From contig JAPDPX010000004.1 in NCBI GenBank assembly GCA_034506255.1, forward strand, positions 434,001 to 498,000: DNA of 64,000 bases, written 5' to 3'. The notes under the pieces were generated by a model. It was not told the origin of the DNA and searched no databases. It was given only the letters and a program-made list of their open reading frames with translations. Position 1 is the stretch's first letter; the number at the start of each line of letters is the position of its first letter. This DNA is from a candidate division KSB1 bacterium (lineage in GTDB: Bacteria; Zhuqueibacterota; Zhuqueibacteria; Zhuqueibacterales; Zhuqueibacteraceae). This document shows positions 32,239 through 40,302 of this stretch, piece after piece. A program made the position numbers and the translations under genes.

Positions 32239-33783
32239 TTATTCCTTAAGAAACGATCGTTTGGCCAGGCGTTCCAGCAAAGCGAACTGGACGTGGAAAT
32301 CAACCAGTTCTTCGATGTAACCCGTCTCGGCACGCAGCAACGCCTCGATGGCATCGGTGATGTCGAGGTTGGAGGCCCGGCCCATGTTGAACATGGTGGT
32401 GGCAAACTCGACCTTTTCCCGTGCCGCCGTGATGCTGCGCTGCAACACCGCCAGGCGGGCGATACTGTTTTGCAGTTTGCGATGGATTTGACGCACCGCC
32501 AGAATCGTCTGGCGCTGCAGGGTTTGATAGGCATCCTCTGCGCGGCTGCGCTCCAGGCGGGCAATTTCCGCCTCCGCGGCATAGGTGGGCGCCAGAAAGG
32601 GATAGCTGAGATTGAGTCCGATCGACCAACTGCTGCCGTTGGGATCACGCTCCTCGTCACGATCAAAGCTGCGGGCGTAGGAGCCCACGGCATTGAACAC
32701 CGGCAGGCGGCGATTGCCGGCGACACTGGCCTGCAAATCGCGCAGGGAGATTGTCAACTCCGCGGCGCGCAGCGCCGGATTGTTTTGCAGCGCCAACTTG
32801 ATCCATTCCTCCTCGTTGAGCAGCGGCGGGCGAAAGCCGAGGGTGTCCGCCGCGATGGTGATGGGCAGTGTGATCGGCAGGCCCATTTGCTCTTTGAGTT
32901 GGTCGAGCGCGGTTTGGTAATCGGTCTCGGCGTTGAGCAAGGCCGCCTGATCCTCCTGCACGCGAATTTCCGCGCTCAGGACGTCACGGCGGGTGGCGAT
33001 TTTGGCAACCACCTTGGATTCGGAGGCCTGCACCAGCAGCGAGTCATGCTGCAAGGCGGCACGGTGGATGTTGATCACCTGCCGCAACCGCAGAACGTTG
33101 TAATAAGCCACCTTCACAGCAAACAGGGTTTGCAGCCTGAAATCCTCCAGCTTGAGCTCTTCGATTGCAAGCTGTTTTCGTGCCGCCCGGAGGGAGGCAT
33201 TGGCGAATTTGGGACCGATGTTTTGCAGCAACGGCTGCACCACCTCCACCCGAAAGGTGCGGGTGGGCAGATCCTCCAGGCGGTCGTCGTTGTTGGTGTC
33301 GCGATCGATTTCATTGATGAAGCGCAGCCGCGCCCCGCTGGGGATTTTCTGCTCCATCGCCAGGGCGATGTTGTCGACCTTGATGCGATTGGCCCGCGTC
33401 GTCACCCCGTTGTCGACCAACTCGAAGGTGCGTTCCACCGCGGCGCGATGGCTGGAAGTGACGGTGAACAACGGAAAATACGAGCCATAACTTTCCGAGA
33501 CGAGCGCGGCGGCTATGTCCCGCTGGCGCTGAAACTGCTTGAGCGCGAGGTTGTGTGACTGGGCAATTGCCAGGCACGCTTCCAGGGAAAGCGGTTTCTT
33601 CAGCAACTCGGCCAGCTCCTCCGCGGGCAGCTCACCCTGTTTGACAACCGCACCCCGCCCGCCTGCCGGCGATCCGCCCACGCCGGCTTCCGGCCAACCC
33701 GCCAGCACGGCCAGCAATGCTCCCAGCCACAGCAGCTTGTTTTTTCCAGTGAGATGATGAGGTCGCAAGGTTGATGACGGCAT
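32239..33783 (-). CDS. TolC-family outer-membrane efflux channel
   Basis: 514 aa. Signal peptide about 10-35 (LLWLGALLAVLAGWPEA). Two OEP repeats with long alpha-helical hairpins: about 80-270 and 290-500 (LPVFNAVGSYARSFDRDEE, LSYPFLAPTYAAEAEIARLE). This gives the expected duplication of TolC, a trimeric channel-tunnel. AGGA is 6 nt before ATG 33783; the ORF is open further upstream to 33825 but starts less well. First gene of the tripartite pump operon. Confidence 0.93.
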   Translation of the reverse strand: MPSSTLRPHHLTGKNKLLWLGALLAVLAGWPEAGVGGSPAGGRGAVVKQGELPAEELAELLKKPLSLEACLAIAQSHNLALKQFQRQRDIAAALVSESYGSYFPLFTVTSSHRAAVERTFELVDNGVTTRANRIKVDNIALAMEQKIPSGARLRFINEIDRDTNNDDRLEDLPTRTFRVEVVQPLLQNIGPKFANASLRAARKQLAIEELKLEDFRLQTLFAVKVAYYNVLRLRQVINIHRAALQHDSLLVQASESKVVAKIATRRDVLSAEIRVQEDQAALLNAETDYQTALDQLKEQMGLPITLPITIAADTLGFRPPLLNEEEWIKLALQNNPALRAAELTISLRDLQASVAGNRRLPVFNAVGSYARSFDRDEERDPNGSSWSIGLNLSYPFLAPTYAAEAEIARLERSRAEDAYQTLQRQTILAVRQIHRKLQNSIARLAVLQRSITAAREKVEFATTMFNMGRASNLDITDAIEALLRAETGYIEELVDFHVQFALLERLAKRSFLKE

Positions 33784-33830
33784 ATGTAATCCTGCATTCC
33801 AAAAAGATGACTGACCGCGGTCCATGCGCC

Positions 33831-33862
33831 GTGTGCCCCGCCGGCAAACCAGCGGGGCACAC
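33831..33862 (-). terminator. GC-rich intercistronic hairpin before the TolC gene
   Basis: GTGTGCCCCGC (33831-33841) is complementary to GCGGGGCACAC (33852-33862) with a 10-nt loop. It starts 9 nt after the stop of the DUF5666-like gene and lacks a U-tract, so it may stop part of transcription or protect the upstream mRNA. Confidence 0.5.
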
Positions 33863-33871
33863 CAGCGGCAG

Positions 33872-34468
33872 TTACTTGATTGCTGACTTGCTCTTCGTTT
33901 GGTCGTTGATCAGAAAAGTCGTACCCATAACCTGAATGGCCTTGCTGTCGGGATTGACCTTCTCGACCTTGCCGAGCAGCGAGATGTGATTGGCCTCCTC
34001 CGGCTCCTTGAGCTCCTCCTCCTCGATTTCCTTGGCCAGGAAGGTGCCGTCCTTCAGAAAAGTGCCCTCCGCCTCCACCAGCATGCCGACATAGAGTTTC
34101 TCGAAGCTGATCGGGTTGCCGTTGCCATCTTCGAATTCGGTTTCCTTTTCACAGCGAATCGGCCAATGGCGCACCAGGCGGATTTCGCGCTTTGCGGCGT
34201 CGATCGACAAAATTTTCCCGCTCACCTCCCATTCGTCATCCAGCAGGTCGCCGGTGAGAAACTTGACCTTGGTCGCAACAAAAATGTTGTCCTTCTGCGG
34301 CGCCCCCTTGATCTCAATCCATTGCCCCATTTTCGCAGTGGCGAAAATATCCACTTGCTGCCGTGCCTTGTTGGGTGCTGACGCCGTACCCTGCGCACGA
34401 CTGGTGGCGACGGATACGAGCACGGCACCGGCAAGCAGTGCCGCACTCATGGTGAGTGTCATTCGCAT
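33872..34468 (-). CDS. Exported DUF5666-like beta-barrel repeat protein
   Basis: 198 aa with a signal peptide (about 5-26, AALLAGAVLVSVATSRAQG). Then two or three small OB-like repeats: GQWIEIKGAPQKDNIFVATK, then WEVSGKILSIDAAKREIRLV, then LLGKVEKVNPDSKAIQVMG. The repeats match DUF5666 in style and the two proteins at 37873 and 38352. The long acidic stretch EIEEEELKEPEEAN is notable. The start is set by GGGAG 6 nt before ATG 34468. Its function is unknown; being at the head of the efflux operon it might assist that pump. Confidence 0.75.
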   Translation of the reverse strand: MRMTLTMSAALLAGAVLVSVATSRAQGTASAPNKARQQVDIFATAKMGQWIEIKGAPQKDNIFVATKVKFLTGDLLDDEWEVSGKILSIDAAKREIRLVRHWPIRCEKETEFEDGNGNPISFEKLYVGMLVEAEGTFLKDGTFLAKEIEEEELKEPEEANHISLLGKVEKVNPDSKAIQVMGTTFLINDQTKSKSAIK

Positions 34469-35378
34469 GGGATTCTCCCTTGGGTTGATGAATGATTTGT
34501 CTTTTGTCCAAGTGGCCGGCGGCTTAACGCAAAACCCGCGCGGGCGGAACCGGAAGGTTTGCTCCCGGCAAGCTGCGCGGCGGTCAACTGCCGAAGCCAC
34601 GCCCGGAATATACCCGCAATTGCCGGCAGGTGTGTCACAGCGTGGTCGCGAGCCGGTAAAATCGGTGTAAAATGACGGCAGTCGGCGGGGGTGAGGTTTG
34701 ACCGGATGAGCTGGCAATTGCAGCGGTGGGGCGGCATTGTTTAGAGAATGTGAAAGGCATGTTTCCGTAAAGTAAACAGATGGCAGTATATTCCTTCGGA
34801 ATCAAAATCGCAGCGGTGTCAACGTGGTGCGCGGTCAGGCACACCACCACGGCCAACCCTCTGCGATTGCACCGGCCCGCCGGCAAGTTGACGTGCCGGC
34901 AGGCACGGCGGTTCAAGAGTGTGATGATCACCTCGCGGTCACAACGCATGGCTTTGTCATACAGGGGTAAAATTTGCACGGCGCACGGGGGTGCCGCGCA
35001 ACGCAGGCATGTGGCACTGCCCGGGCGCGCCCTCGCCTTGGCGGGCGCATGCGTTGTACCTCCGGATTCGGGCTGGTCCTCTGCACAACCGGTGCCCATT
35101 GTAAATTAAACCGCACCACGTGGTCTTTCCATTTTTGAACGGGCACCAACTTTCCGGAAGCCTCTCACCTCCCGCTGTCTTTCCCTCTGTAATCAATGGA
35201 TTGATTGCACGGATTGGATTGGAAGTCCATCTCGTCTTCTGGTGGCACAGAAGGGGGATGTTTTTTGTGTTCGCAGGAACGGAAGCCGGGCGGACCAATC
35301 GAATGCGAAATCATCCGGCTGGCACTCGGCACCGTACGCGGTGCGCGCCGGCCTGCAGGGATTACAAGGGCCACTCCC
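34469..35378. other. 910-bp gene-free region between divergent units
   Basis: The region separates the minus-strand efflux operon from the plus-strand glycan cluster. Short ORFs in it lack ribosome-binding sites and protein-like composition, so I call no gene. It holds TATATT-like boxes in both directions (minus 34607-34612; plus 34787-34792) without good -35 partners, a short ATTC/GAAT hairpin with a CTTCG loop near 34792-34804, and palindrome-like patches near 34920. It probably contains the promoters of both units. Confidence 0.5.
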
Positions 35379-36602
35379 ATGTCATCGTTCCGCATCCTGA
35401 TGTATTGCAATGAGAGCCTCGGCTGGCAGCACATCTCGCGCACGGTCGCGATTGCCTCGTCACTGGCCAACGCGCTGCCGGAGTGCTCAATTCTGGTGCT
35501 CACCGATCTCTCCACCATCGGCCGCTTCAAGCTCGCCGAGCGGGTGGATTACGTGCACCTGCCGACACTCACGCACGATTTTCACAGCGGTCCCGCCAGC
35601 ACAGGCTTGCATATCGCGCTCGAGCACACTTTGAAAATTCGCCGCAAGATCGCCCACAGTGCGATCAAAACGTTTCGCCCCGATATCGTCCTGCTCGATG
35701 AAAGCCTGCTCAACCTGCCGCAGGAACTGCAGCGGATCACCACCCACCTGCGCGAGGAACTGCCCGAGGCCAAACTCGTGTGGGGCCTTTCCGACACGCT
35801 CGGGGAACCGGAATTCGTGAAACGGCAGTTGCGACGGAGCGAGGTGCTCAAAACGTTCGAAGACTTCGCCGACGAGATTTTTGTCTTCGGCGCGCGCAGT
35901 GTGTTCGATCTGGCTGCGGCTTATGACCTGCCGCCGCATCTGGCGGACAAGTTGTTCTACACCGGCTATCTCAGCCGCACAACGCCGGCCGCGCGCCGTG
36001 TGCGCGCCGAAATGGCGAATCGGAACCGCAGCCTGCCGCTCGTGCTGCTCGCGCCGGGCGGCAGCAGTGATGACTGCGCCATGGTGGATGCCTACCTGCG
36101 CTTTCTGGAAAGCACGGCCGGCGAACTCGCTCTGCAAAGCCTGATTGCGGCGGGGCCGGCGATCAGTGCACGCGCCAAGCGCGAGTTTGCCGCGCGGGCG
36201 CAACGTTTGCCGAACGTCGCCTTGCAGCGCTTCAGCAAACACAAACTGCAGTATGTGCGTTTCGCCGATCTGGTGATTTGCAGCGGCAGCTACAACATCC
36301 TGTGTGAGGTGCTGGCACACCGCAAACTCACGCTGGTGGTGCCGAGCCTGAGGGAACAGCCCGGCAATCTGTGCCGCGCGCGCCTTTTCCAGGAACGCGA
36401 CTGGGTGACCGTGATACAGCCGGTGGAGTTTCATCCCTCGGTGCTGCGTGAGATCCTGCCGCAGTTGCTGTTGCGCGGGCCGCGACTCGTTCCGCGGTCG
36501 CGCTACGACAACGTCCCGCTCAACGGCTTCGCCAGTATCGCGGAACGGGTGCGCGCGCTCGCCGGCCGGGTGGCGACTGAACACATGCTTGCGGTATCAT
36601 GA
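35379..36602 (+). CDS. COG4671-like glycosyltransferase (GT28/MurG-like), copy 1
   Basis: 407 aa. RILMYCNESLGWQHISRTVA is the MurG-like glycine-rich N-terminal turn; APGGSSDDCA and ADLVICSGSYNILCEVLAHR are the C-terminal donor-binding elements of the GT-B fold. This is the 'predicted glycosyl transferase' (COG4671) group; donor and acceptor are unknown. The C-terminal half resembles the next protein, but the identity is low. First gene of the plus-strand glycan cluster. AAGGG lies 8 nt before ATG 35379, and the stop at 36602 is 7 nt before the next start. Confidence 0.8.
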   Translation: MSSFRILMYCNESLGWQHISRTVAIASSLANALPECSILVLTDLSTIGRFKLAERVDYVHLPTLTHDFHSGPASTGLHIALEHTLKIRRKIAHSAIKTFRPDIVLLDESLLNLPQELQRITTHLREELPEAKLVWGLSDTLGEPEFVKRQLRRSEVLKTFEDFADEIFVFGARSVFDLAAAYDLPPHLADKLFYTGYLSRTTPAARRVRAEMANRNRSLPLVLLAPGGSSDDCAMVDAYLRFLESTAGELALQSLIAAGPAISARAKREFAARAQRLPNVALQRFSKHKLQYVRFADLVICSGSYNILCEVLAHRKLTLVVPSLREQPGNLCRARLFQERDWVTVIQPVEFHPSVLREILPQLLLRGPRLVPRSRYDNVPLNGFASIAERVRALAGRVATEHMLAVS

Positions 36603-36609
36603 GGGGCTG

Positions 36610-37806
36610 ATGGCCGGCAAGTCAGACATGAAAATCATGATCTATTCGCAGGACGGCTTCGGCTTGGGCCATCTGCGGCGCAACCTCAACATCAGCATTC
36701 AAATCAAGAAGCGTTGCCCGGACGCCGCCATCCTGATCATCGCCGATTCGCCCAAGGCACCTTTTTTCAGGCTGCCGCCGCAATGCGATTTCATCAAGAT
36801 TCCGACCATCGTCAAGGTCGACACCGGGGTGTGGCGGCCGGACCGGCTGGCAATGGGCTACCGCGAGTTGTTGACGATCCGCTCGGAGATCATCAAGAAT
36901 GTCGCGCTCAGCTTTCAGCCGGACGTCTTCCTGGTGGATCATATGCCGCACGGCGCACTGGGCGAACTGGCGCATCCGCTGGAGATGTTGCGCCGGCACA
37001 GCCCGCACACCAAAATCATTCTGGGCCTGCGCGATATTCTGGGTGCGCCCGACGTCATTCGCCGGCAATGGCAAAACGAGGGCGCCTTCGAAGCGGCCAG
37101 CGATTTCTATGATGCGGTTTTGATCTACGGCTGCGCCGACGTCTTCGATGCCGTCACCGAATATCAATTTCCCCAGACCCTGCTCGACCGCACGCAGTAC
37201 TGCGGTTATGTCGCGCGCGAGCAGCAGGTGCCGGTTTTGGACAACAATCCGTTGCAGCAGTTTTTCGGCCGCACCTCGCACGGCAGGTTCATTTTGGTGA
37301 CCGGGGGCGGCGGTGCCGATGCCGCCTACTTCATGGACCAGTTCATCGAAGCCGTGCGCCACCTGCAGCCGGACAACGGCGACTTCGCTGCGGTGGTTTC
37401 CACCGGGCCGTTCATGCACCGGGATCAACGCCGCCTGTTGCGCCAGAAAGCGGCGGGGCTGCCGATCATCGTCACCCAAATGGGACAGGACAGCATCCGC
37501 TTTCTCAGCCATGCCGACCTGGTCATTTCGATGGCGGGCTACAACACCGTCAGCGAGATCATGCGCTTTCGCAAGAATGCCATCATCGTGCCGCGGCCGG
37601 GACCCAGCCTGGAGCAGACCATGCGCACGCGCATTCTCACCGCGCGCGGCTTGTTCAGCTCGCTTCATCCCAGTGTGTTGACTGCCGCCAAGCTGGCGGA
37701 GTTGATCCGGCAGCGTCTGCACAACGGGGCCGCCATGAACGAAGCCATGCTGCCGGATCTCAACGGCGCTTCACGGGTTGCGAACTTCGTGCTCTCCGCG
37801 CTGTAA
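36610..37806 (+). CDS. COG4671-like glycosyltransferase (GT28/MurG-like), copy 2
   Basis: 398 aa. KIMIYSQDGFGLGHLRRNLN at the start and ADLVISMAGYNTVSEIMRFR near residue 310 are the hallmark motifs of COG4671 transferases, where the second is the donor-nucleotide-binding turn. VTGGGGADAAYF is the central glycine loop. Cytosolic. GAGGGG lies 4 nt before ATG 36610; an internal ATG at 36628 is possible. It directly follows copy 1 and probably shares its transcript, so the two may act in sequence on one product. Confidence 0.85.
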   Translation: MAGKSDMKIMIYSQDGFGLGHLRRNLNISIQIKKRCPDAAILIIADSPKAPFFRLPPQCDFIKIPTIVKVDTGVWRPDRLAMGYRELLTIRSEIIKNVALSFQPDVFLVDHMPHGALGELAHPLEMLRRHSPHTKIILGLRDILGAPDVIRRQWQNEGAFEAASDFYDAVLIYGCADVFDAVTEYQFPQTLLDRTQYCGYVAREQQVPVLDNNPLQQFFGRTSHGRFILVTGGGGADAAYFMDQFIEAVRHLQPDNGDFAAVVSTGPFMHRDQRRLLRQKAAGLPIIVTQMGQDSIRFLSHADLVISMAGYNTVSEIMRFRKNAIIVPRPGPSLEQTMRTRILTARGLFSSLHPSVLTAAKLAELIRQRLHNGAAMNEAMLPDLNGASRVANFVLSAL

Positions 37807-37872
37807 GCCTCCGCGAGCCGGAACGCTTTCAAACCTCCCGTAACCCTAACCTCGTTTTGAAAGGATGTGATC

Positions 37873-38337
37873 ATGCCGATACGTGAGCGTATGCAGATTT
37901 TTCGGATGGGGCAACGCATCAAGGTCAAGGGCCAGGCACAGCCCAACGGCGATTTCATCGCGGTCGAAATCAAATTGAAGGAAGGCGACGAGTACGCCTC
38001 GATCGAGGGGGTGGTGCAGGCGGTCGATCTTTCCCGCCATTCCCTGCGCATTTGCAATCAGGAATTGCCGGTGCCCGAGTCCGCGGACATTCTCGATGTG
38101 GCACGCAATGCCACTTCGCTGGCCGGGCTGAAACCGGGCGACATGATCAAGGCCAAAGGCTTCTATTCCCCCGAGGGCAAATTCCTGCCCGCCAAGATCA
38201 AGGTCAAGGATGATTGCGACGGCGACAGCTCGGAGCTGCAGGGTTTCATCCAAAAAATCGACCGTGAAAACGGCATGCTGCGCGTGGTCGGCATCAACAC
38301 ACGCGTGACGGAAGCAACCGCGATCGACGGATTTTGA
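37873..38337 (+). CDS. Cytosolic DUF5666-like protein, copy 1
   Basis: 154 aa without signal peptide. Two OB-like repeats: GQRIKVKGQAQPNGDFIAVE plus IEGVVQAVDLSRHSLRI, then PGDMIKAKGFYSPEGKFLPA plus LQGFIQKIDRENGMLRVVGI. The protein ends in a short TEATAIDGF tail. It is about the same length as copy 2 (38352) and clearly homologous. Function unknown. Placed between glycosyltransferases, it may bind a sugar-containing partner or a nucleic acid (inference). AAGGA is 7 nt before ATG 37873, preferred over the in-frame GTG 37867. Confidence 0.78.
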   Translation: MPIRERMQIFRMGQRIKVKGQAQPNGDFIAVEIKLKEGDEYASIEGVVQAVDLSRHSLRICNQELPVPESADILDVARNATSLAGLKPGDMIKAKGFYSPEGKFLPAKIKVKDDCDGDSSELQGFIQKIDRENGMLRVVGINTRVTEATAIDGF

Positions 38338-38351
38338 AAGGTCAACCTCCC

Positions 38352-38816
38352 ATGCCCCGCATCAATGGCTTGCAACATCTCAAAATCGGCCAGCGCGTCA
38401 AAATCAAAGGCCGCTCGGAGCCGGACGGCACCTTTCTCGCGCTCGACATCACTCCCAAACCCGGGGACTACGAGGCCGAATTCGAAGGCGTGGTGCAGCG
38501 GCTCGATCCCGAGCGCCACGTGCTGCGGCTGCTCAACCGTGATATTGCCGTGCCGGCCACCGCGCTGATCAAAGACGTGACCCGCCAGGAAACCGGCTGG
38601 CAGGCGATTCAGCCGGGTGATCTCGTCAAAGTCAAAGGCACCTATTCGCGCGCCTACGGCTTTCTGCCCGCCAAGCTCAAGGTGAAGGAGCGCAGGGGCT
38701 TCGCCATCGAAGAGCTGCAGGGCGCCATTCAGAGCATCGATCCCGAAGCCGGCACGCTCGATATCATCGGCGTGACCGTGCGGTTGAGCGAGAAGACGAT
38801 TTTCGAGGGCTTTTAA
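38352..38816 (+). CDS. Cytosolic DUF5666-like protein, copy 2
   Basis: 154 aa, tandem paralogue of the preceding gene, 14 nt apart. LKIGQRVKIKGRSEPDGTFL and LQGAIQSIDPEAGTLDIIGV mark the two repeats; the C-terminal TIFEGF is like TAIDGF of copy 1. Both lack a signal peptide, unlike the exported relative at 33872. A TTG at 38334 overlaps the previous stop; ATG 38352 is preferred though its ribosome-binding site (AAAGG, 10 nt) is moderate. Function unknown. Confidence 0.78.
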   Translation: MPRINGLQHLKIGQRVKIKGRSEPDGTFLALDITPKPGDYEAEFEGVVQRLDPERHVLRLLNRDIAVPATALIKDVTRQETGWQAIQPGDLVKVKGTYSRAYGFLPAKLKVKERRGFAIEELQGAIQSIDPEAGTLDIIGVTVRLSEKTIFEGF

Positions 38817-38821
38817 AGCCG

Positions 38822-38841
38822 GCCGGCGATCCGCCGCCGGC
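38822..38841 (+). repeat. Hairpin after the second DUF5666-like gene
   Basis: GCCGGCG (38822-38828) pairs with CGCCGGC (38835-38841) with a 6-nt loop, 6 nt after the stop codon. No U-tract, like the other intercistronic hairpins here. Confidence 0.4.
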
Positions 38842-38890
38842 GGACACACCAGCCATGCGCCGGCGGCGTCATCACAGAACAGAGTGTCTC

Positions 38891-40258
38891 ATGCAGAAAA
38901 CATCCCCCAAGGTCGTGGCAGTAATCTTGAAGGGTTACCCGCGGCTTTCCGAAACCTTCATCACCAACGAGATGCTGCTGCTCGAACAGCTCGGGTTCCA
39001 GCTGCACATTTTCGCGCTGCGCAATCCCGCGGAGGCCAAGATTCACGAGAACGTGCGTCGCGTGCAGGCCCGCGTCACCTACCTTCCGGACTATTTCTGG
39101 CCGGAGGTGCGGGCCTTTCTCAAGGCCAATCTGCGTTTGTGGTGGCGGCGGCCGAAGGTTTACTGGCAGGCCTTCCGTTATGCCGCGTGGCGCAGCCTGC
39201 GCCAGCGCAGTTCCTCGACCATCAAGCGCTTTGCGCAGGCGGCGTATCTCGTGCAGAATTTCCTGCTGCTGCCGGACTGCAAGGGTGCGGCGCGCGCCGG
39301 CCGCGTCGACATCGCACACTTCTATGCCCACTTCAGCCACGGCCCGACGACTGTGGCGTATTTCGCCAAGTGGCTCACCGGCATCGGCTACAGCTTCAGC
39401 GCGCATGCCAAGGACATCTACCTGCAGGAACATGATTTTTTGCGGGAGAAATTGCTGGCCGCCAGCATGGTGACCACCTGCACCGAATACAACCGCAACC
39501 ATCTGCAGCAGATTGCCGGTCCCGGCCGCGAGATCCTGCGCTGCTATCATGGCCTGGATACCGATTTCTTTTGCGCGCCGGTCAAACCCCGGAGAGAGGG
39601 CCTGCCCCGCATTCTTTCGATCGGGCGCTTCGTGCCCAAAAAGGGATTCCCCACACTGATTCAGGCGTTGCATCTCCTGCGCCAGCAGGGCCTGGAGTTC
39701 CGCTGTCACCTGATTGGCGGCGGCGAGCTCAAGGAACAGCTCCGCACCCAGATTCGCAGCCTGGGCTTGCACGATTGTGTCGAGCTGTTGCCGGCGTTGT
39801 CGCAGCACGAGCTGCTCGAATACTATTGCCAGGCGGACTTGTTCGCGCTCGCCTGCGAGGTGCAAAGCGATGGTGACCGCGACGGCATTCCCAATGTCAT
39901 CGTGGAGGCCATGGCCATGGAGATCCCGGTGGTTTCCACCAACATTTCCGGGATTCCGGAGTGCGTCGATCACGGCGTGACCGGCCTGCTGGTGCCGGAG
40001 AAAAACCCGCAAGCCTTTGCGGCGGCCATGGCCACCCTGCTGCGTGATCCCGAGCTGGCCCGGGCCTTCGGCCGTGCCGGCCGCGCCAAGGTGATCCGCG
40101 AATTCGATTCCCGGCGCAACGTCGAGAAAATTGGCAACGCGCTGCGCCACGCCCTGGGCGAGGCAAGCGCGGCCACCTGCGCGAGCATGTCTGCACCCGG
40201 CGGGGAGTCGTCTGCCGCACGGCCGGCAAAACGTGCCGCGGCTGTCGTCACGGCGTGA
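38891..40258 (+). CDS. Family-4 glycosyltransferase
   Basis: 455 aa, GT-B fold. VAVILKGYPRLSETFITNEM is typical of GT4 proteins in polysaccharide loci (WcaL/colanic-acid type). SIGRFVPKKGFPTLIQALHL opens the C-terminal domain; RDGIPNVIVEAMAMEIPVVS contains the EX7E-type donor-binding motif. No membrane segment. A 35-residue low-complexity Ala/Ser tail (about 420-455) follows the fold. Retaining sugar transfer is expected; sugar and acceptor unknown. The in-frame upstream ATG at 38855 is less likely than 38891, as family members start near here. Confidence 0.9.
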   Translation: MQKTSPKVVAVILKGYPRLSETFITNEMLLLEQLGFQLHIFALRNPAEAKIHENVRRVQARVTYLPDYFWPEVRAFLKANLRLWWRRPKVYWQAFRYAAWRSLRQRSSSTIKRFAQAAYLVQNFLLLPDCKGAARAGRVDIAHFYAHFSHGPTTVAYFAKWLTGIGYSFSAHAKDIYLQEHDFLREKLLAASMVTTCTEYNRNHLQQIAGPGREILRCYHGLDTDFFCAPVKPRREGLPRILSIGRFVPKKGFPTLIQALHLLRQQGLEFRCHLIGGGELKEQLRTQIRSLGLHDCVELLPALSQHELLEYYCQADLFALACEVQSDGDRDGIPNVIVEAMAMEIPVVSTNISGIPECVDHGVTGLLVPEKNPQAFAAAMATLLRDPELARAFGRAGRAKVIREFDSRRNVEKIGNALRHALGEASAATCASMSAPGGESSAARPAKRAAAVVTA

Positions 40259-40302
40259 GCCGTGAGCACAGGCATTCAACCATTACAGACAGGGGCTGCA
40301 TC

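Noticed and set aside
34780..35109. 109-codon ORF in the 910-bp gap
   Set aside because: No ribosome-binding site, Arg/Ala/Cys-rich translation and overlap with equally long ORFs on the other strand.
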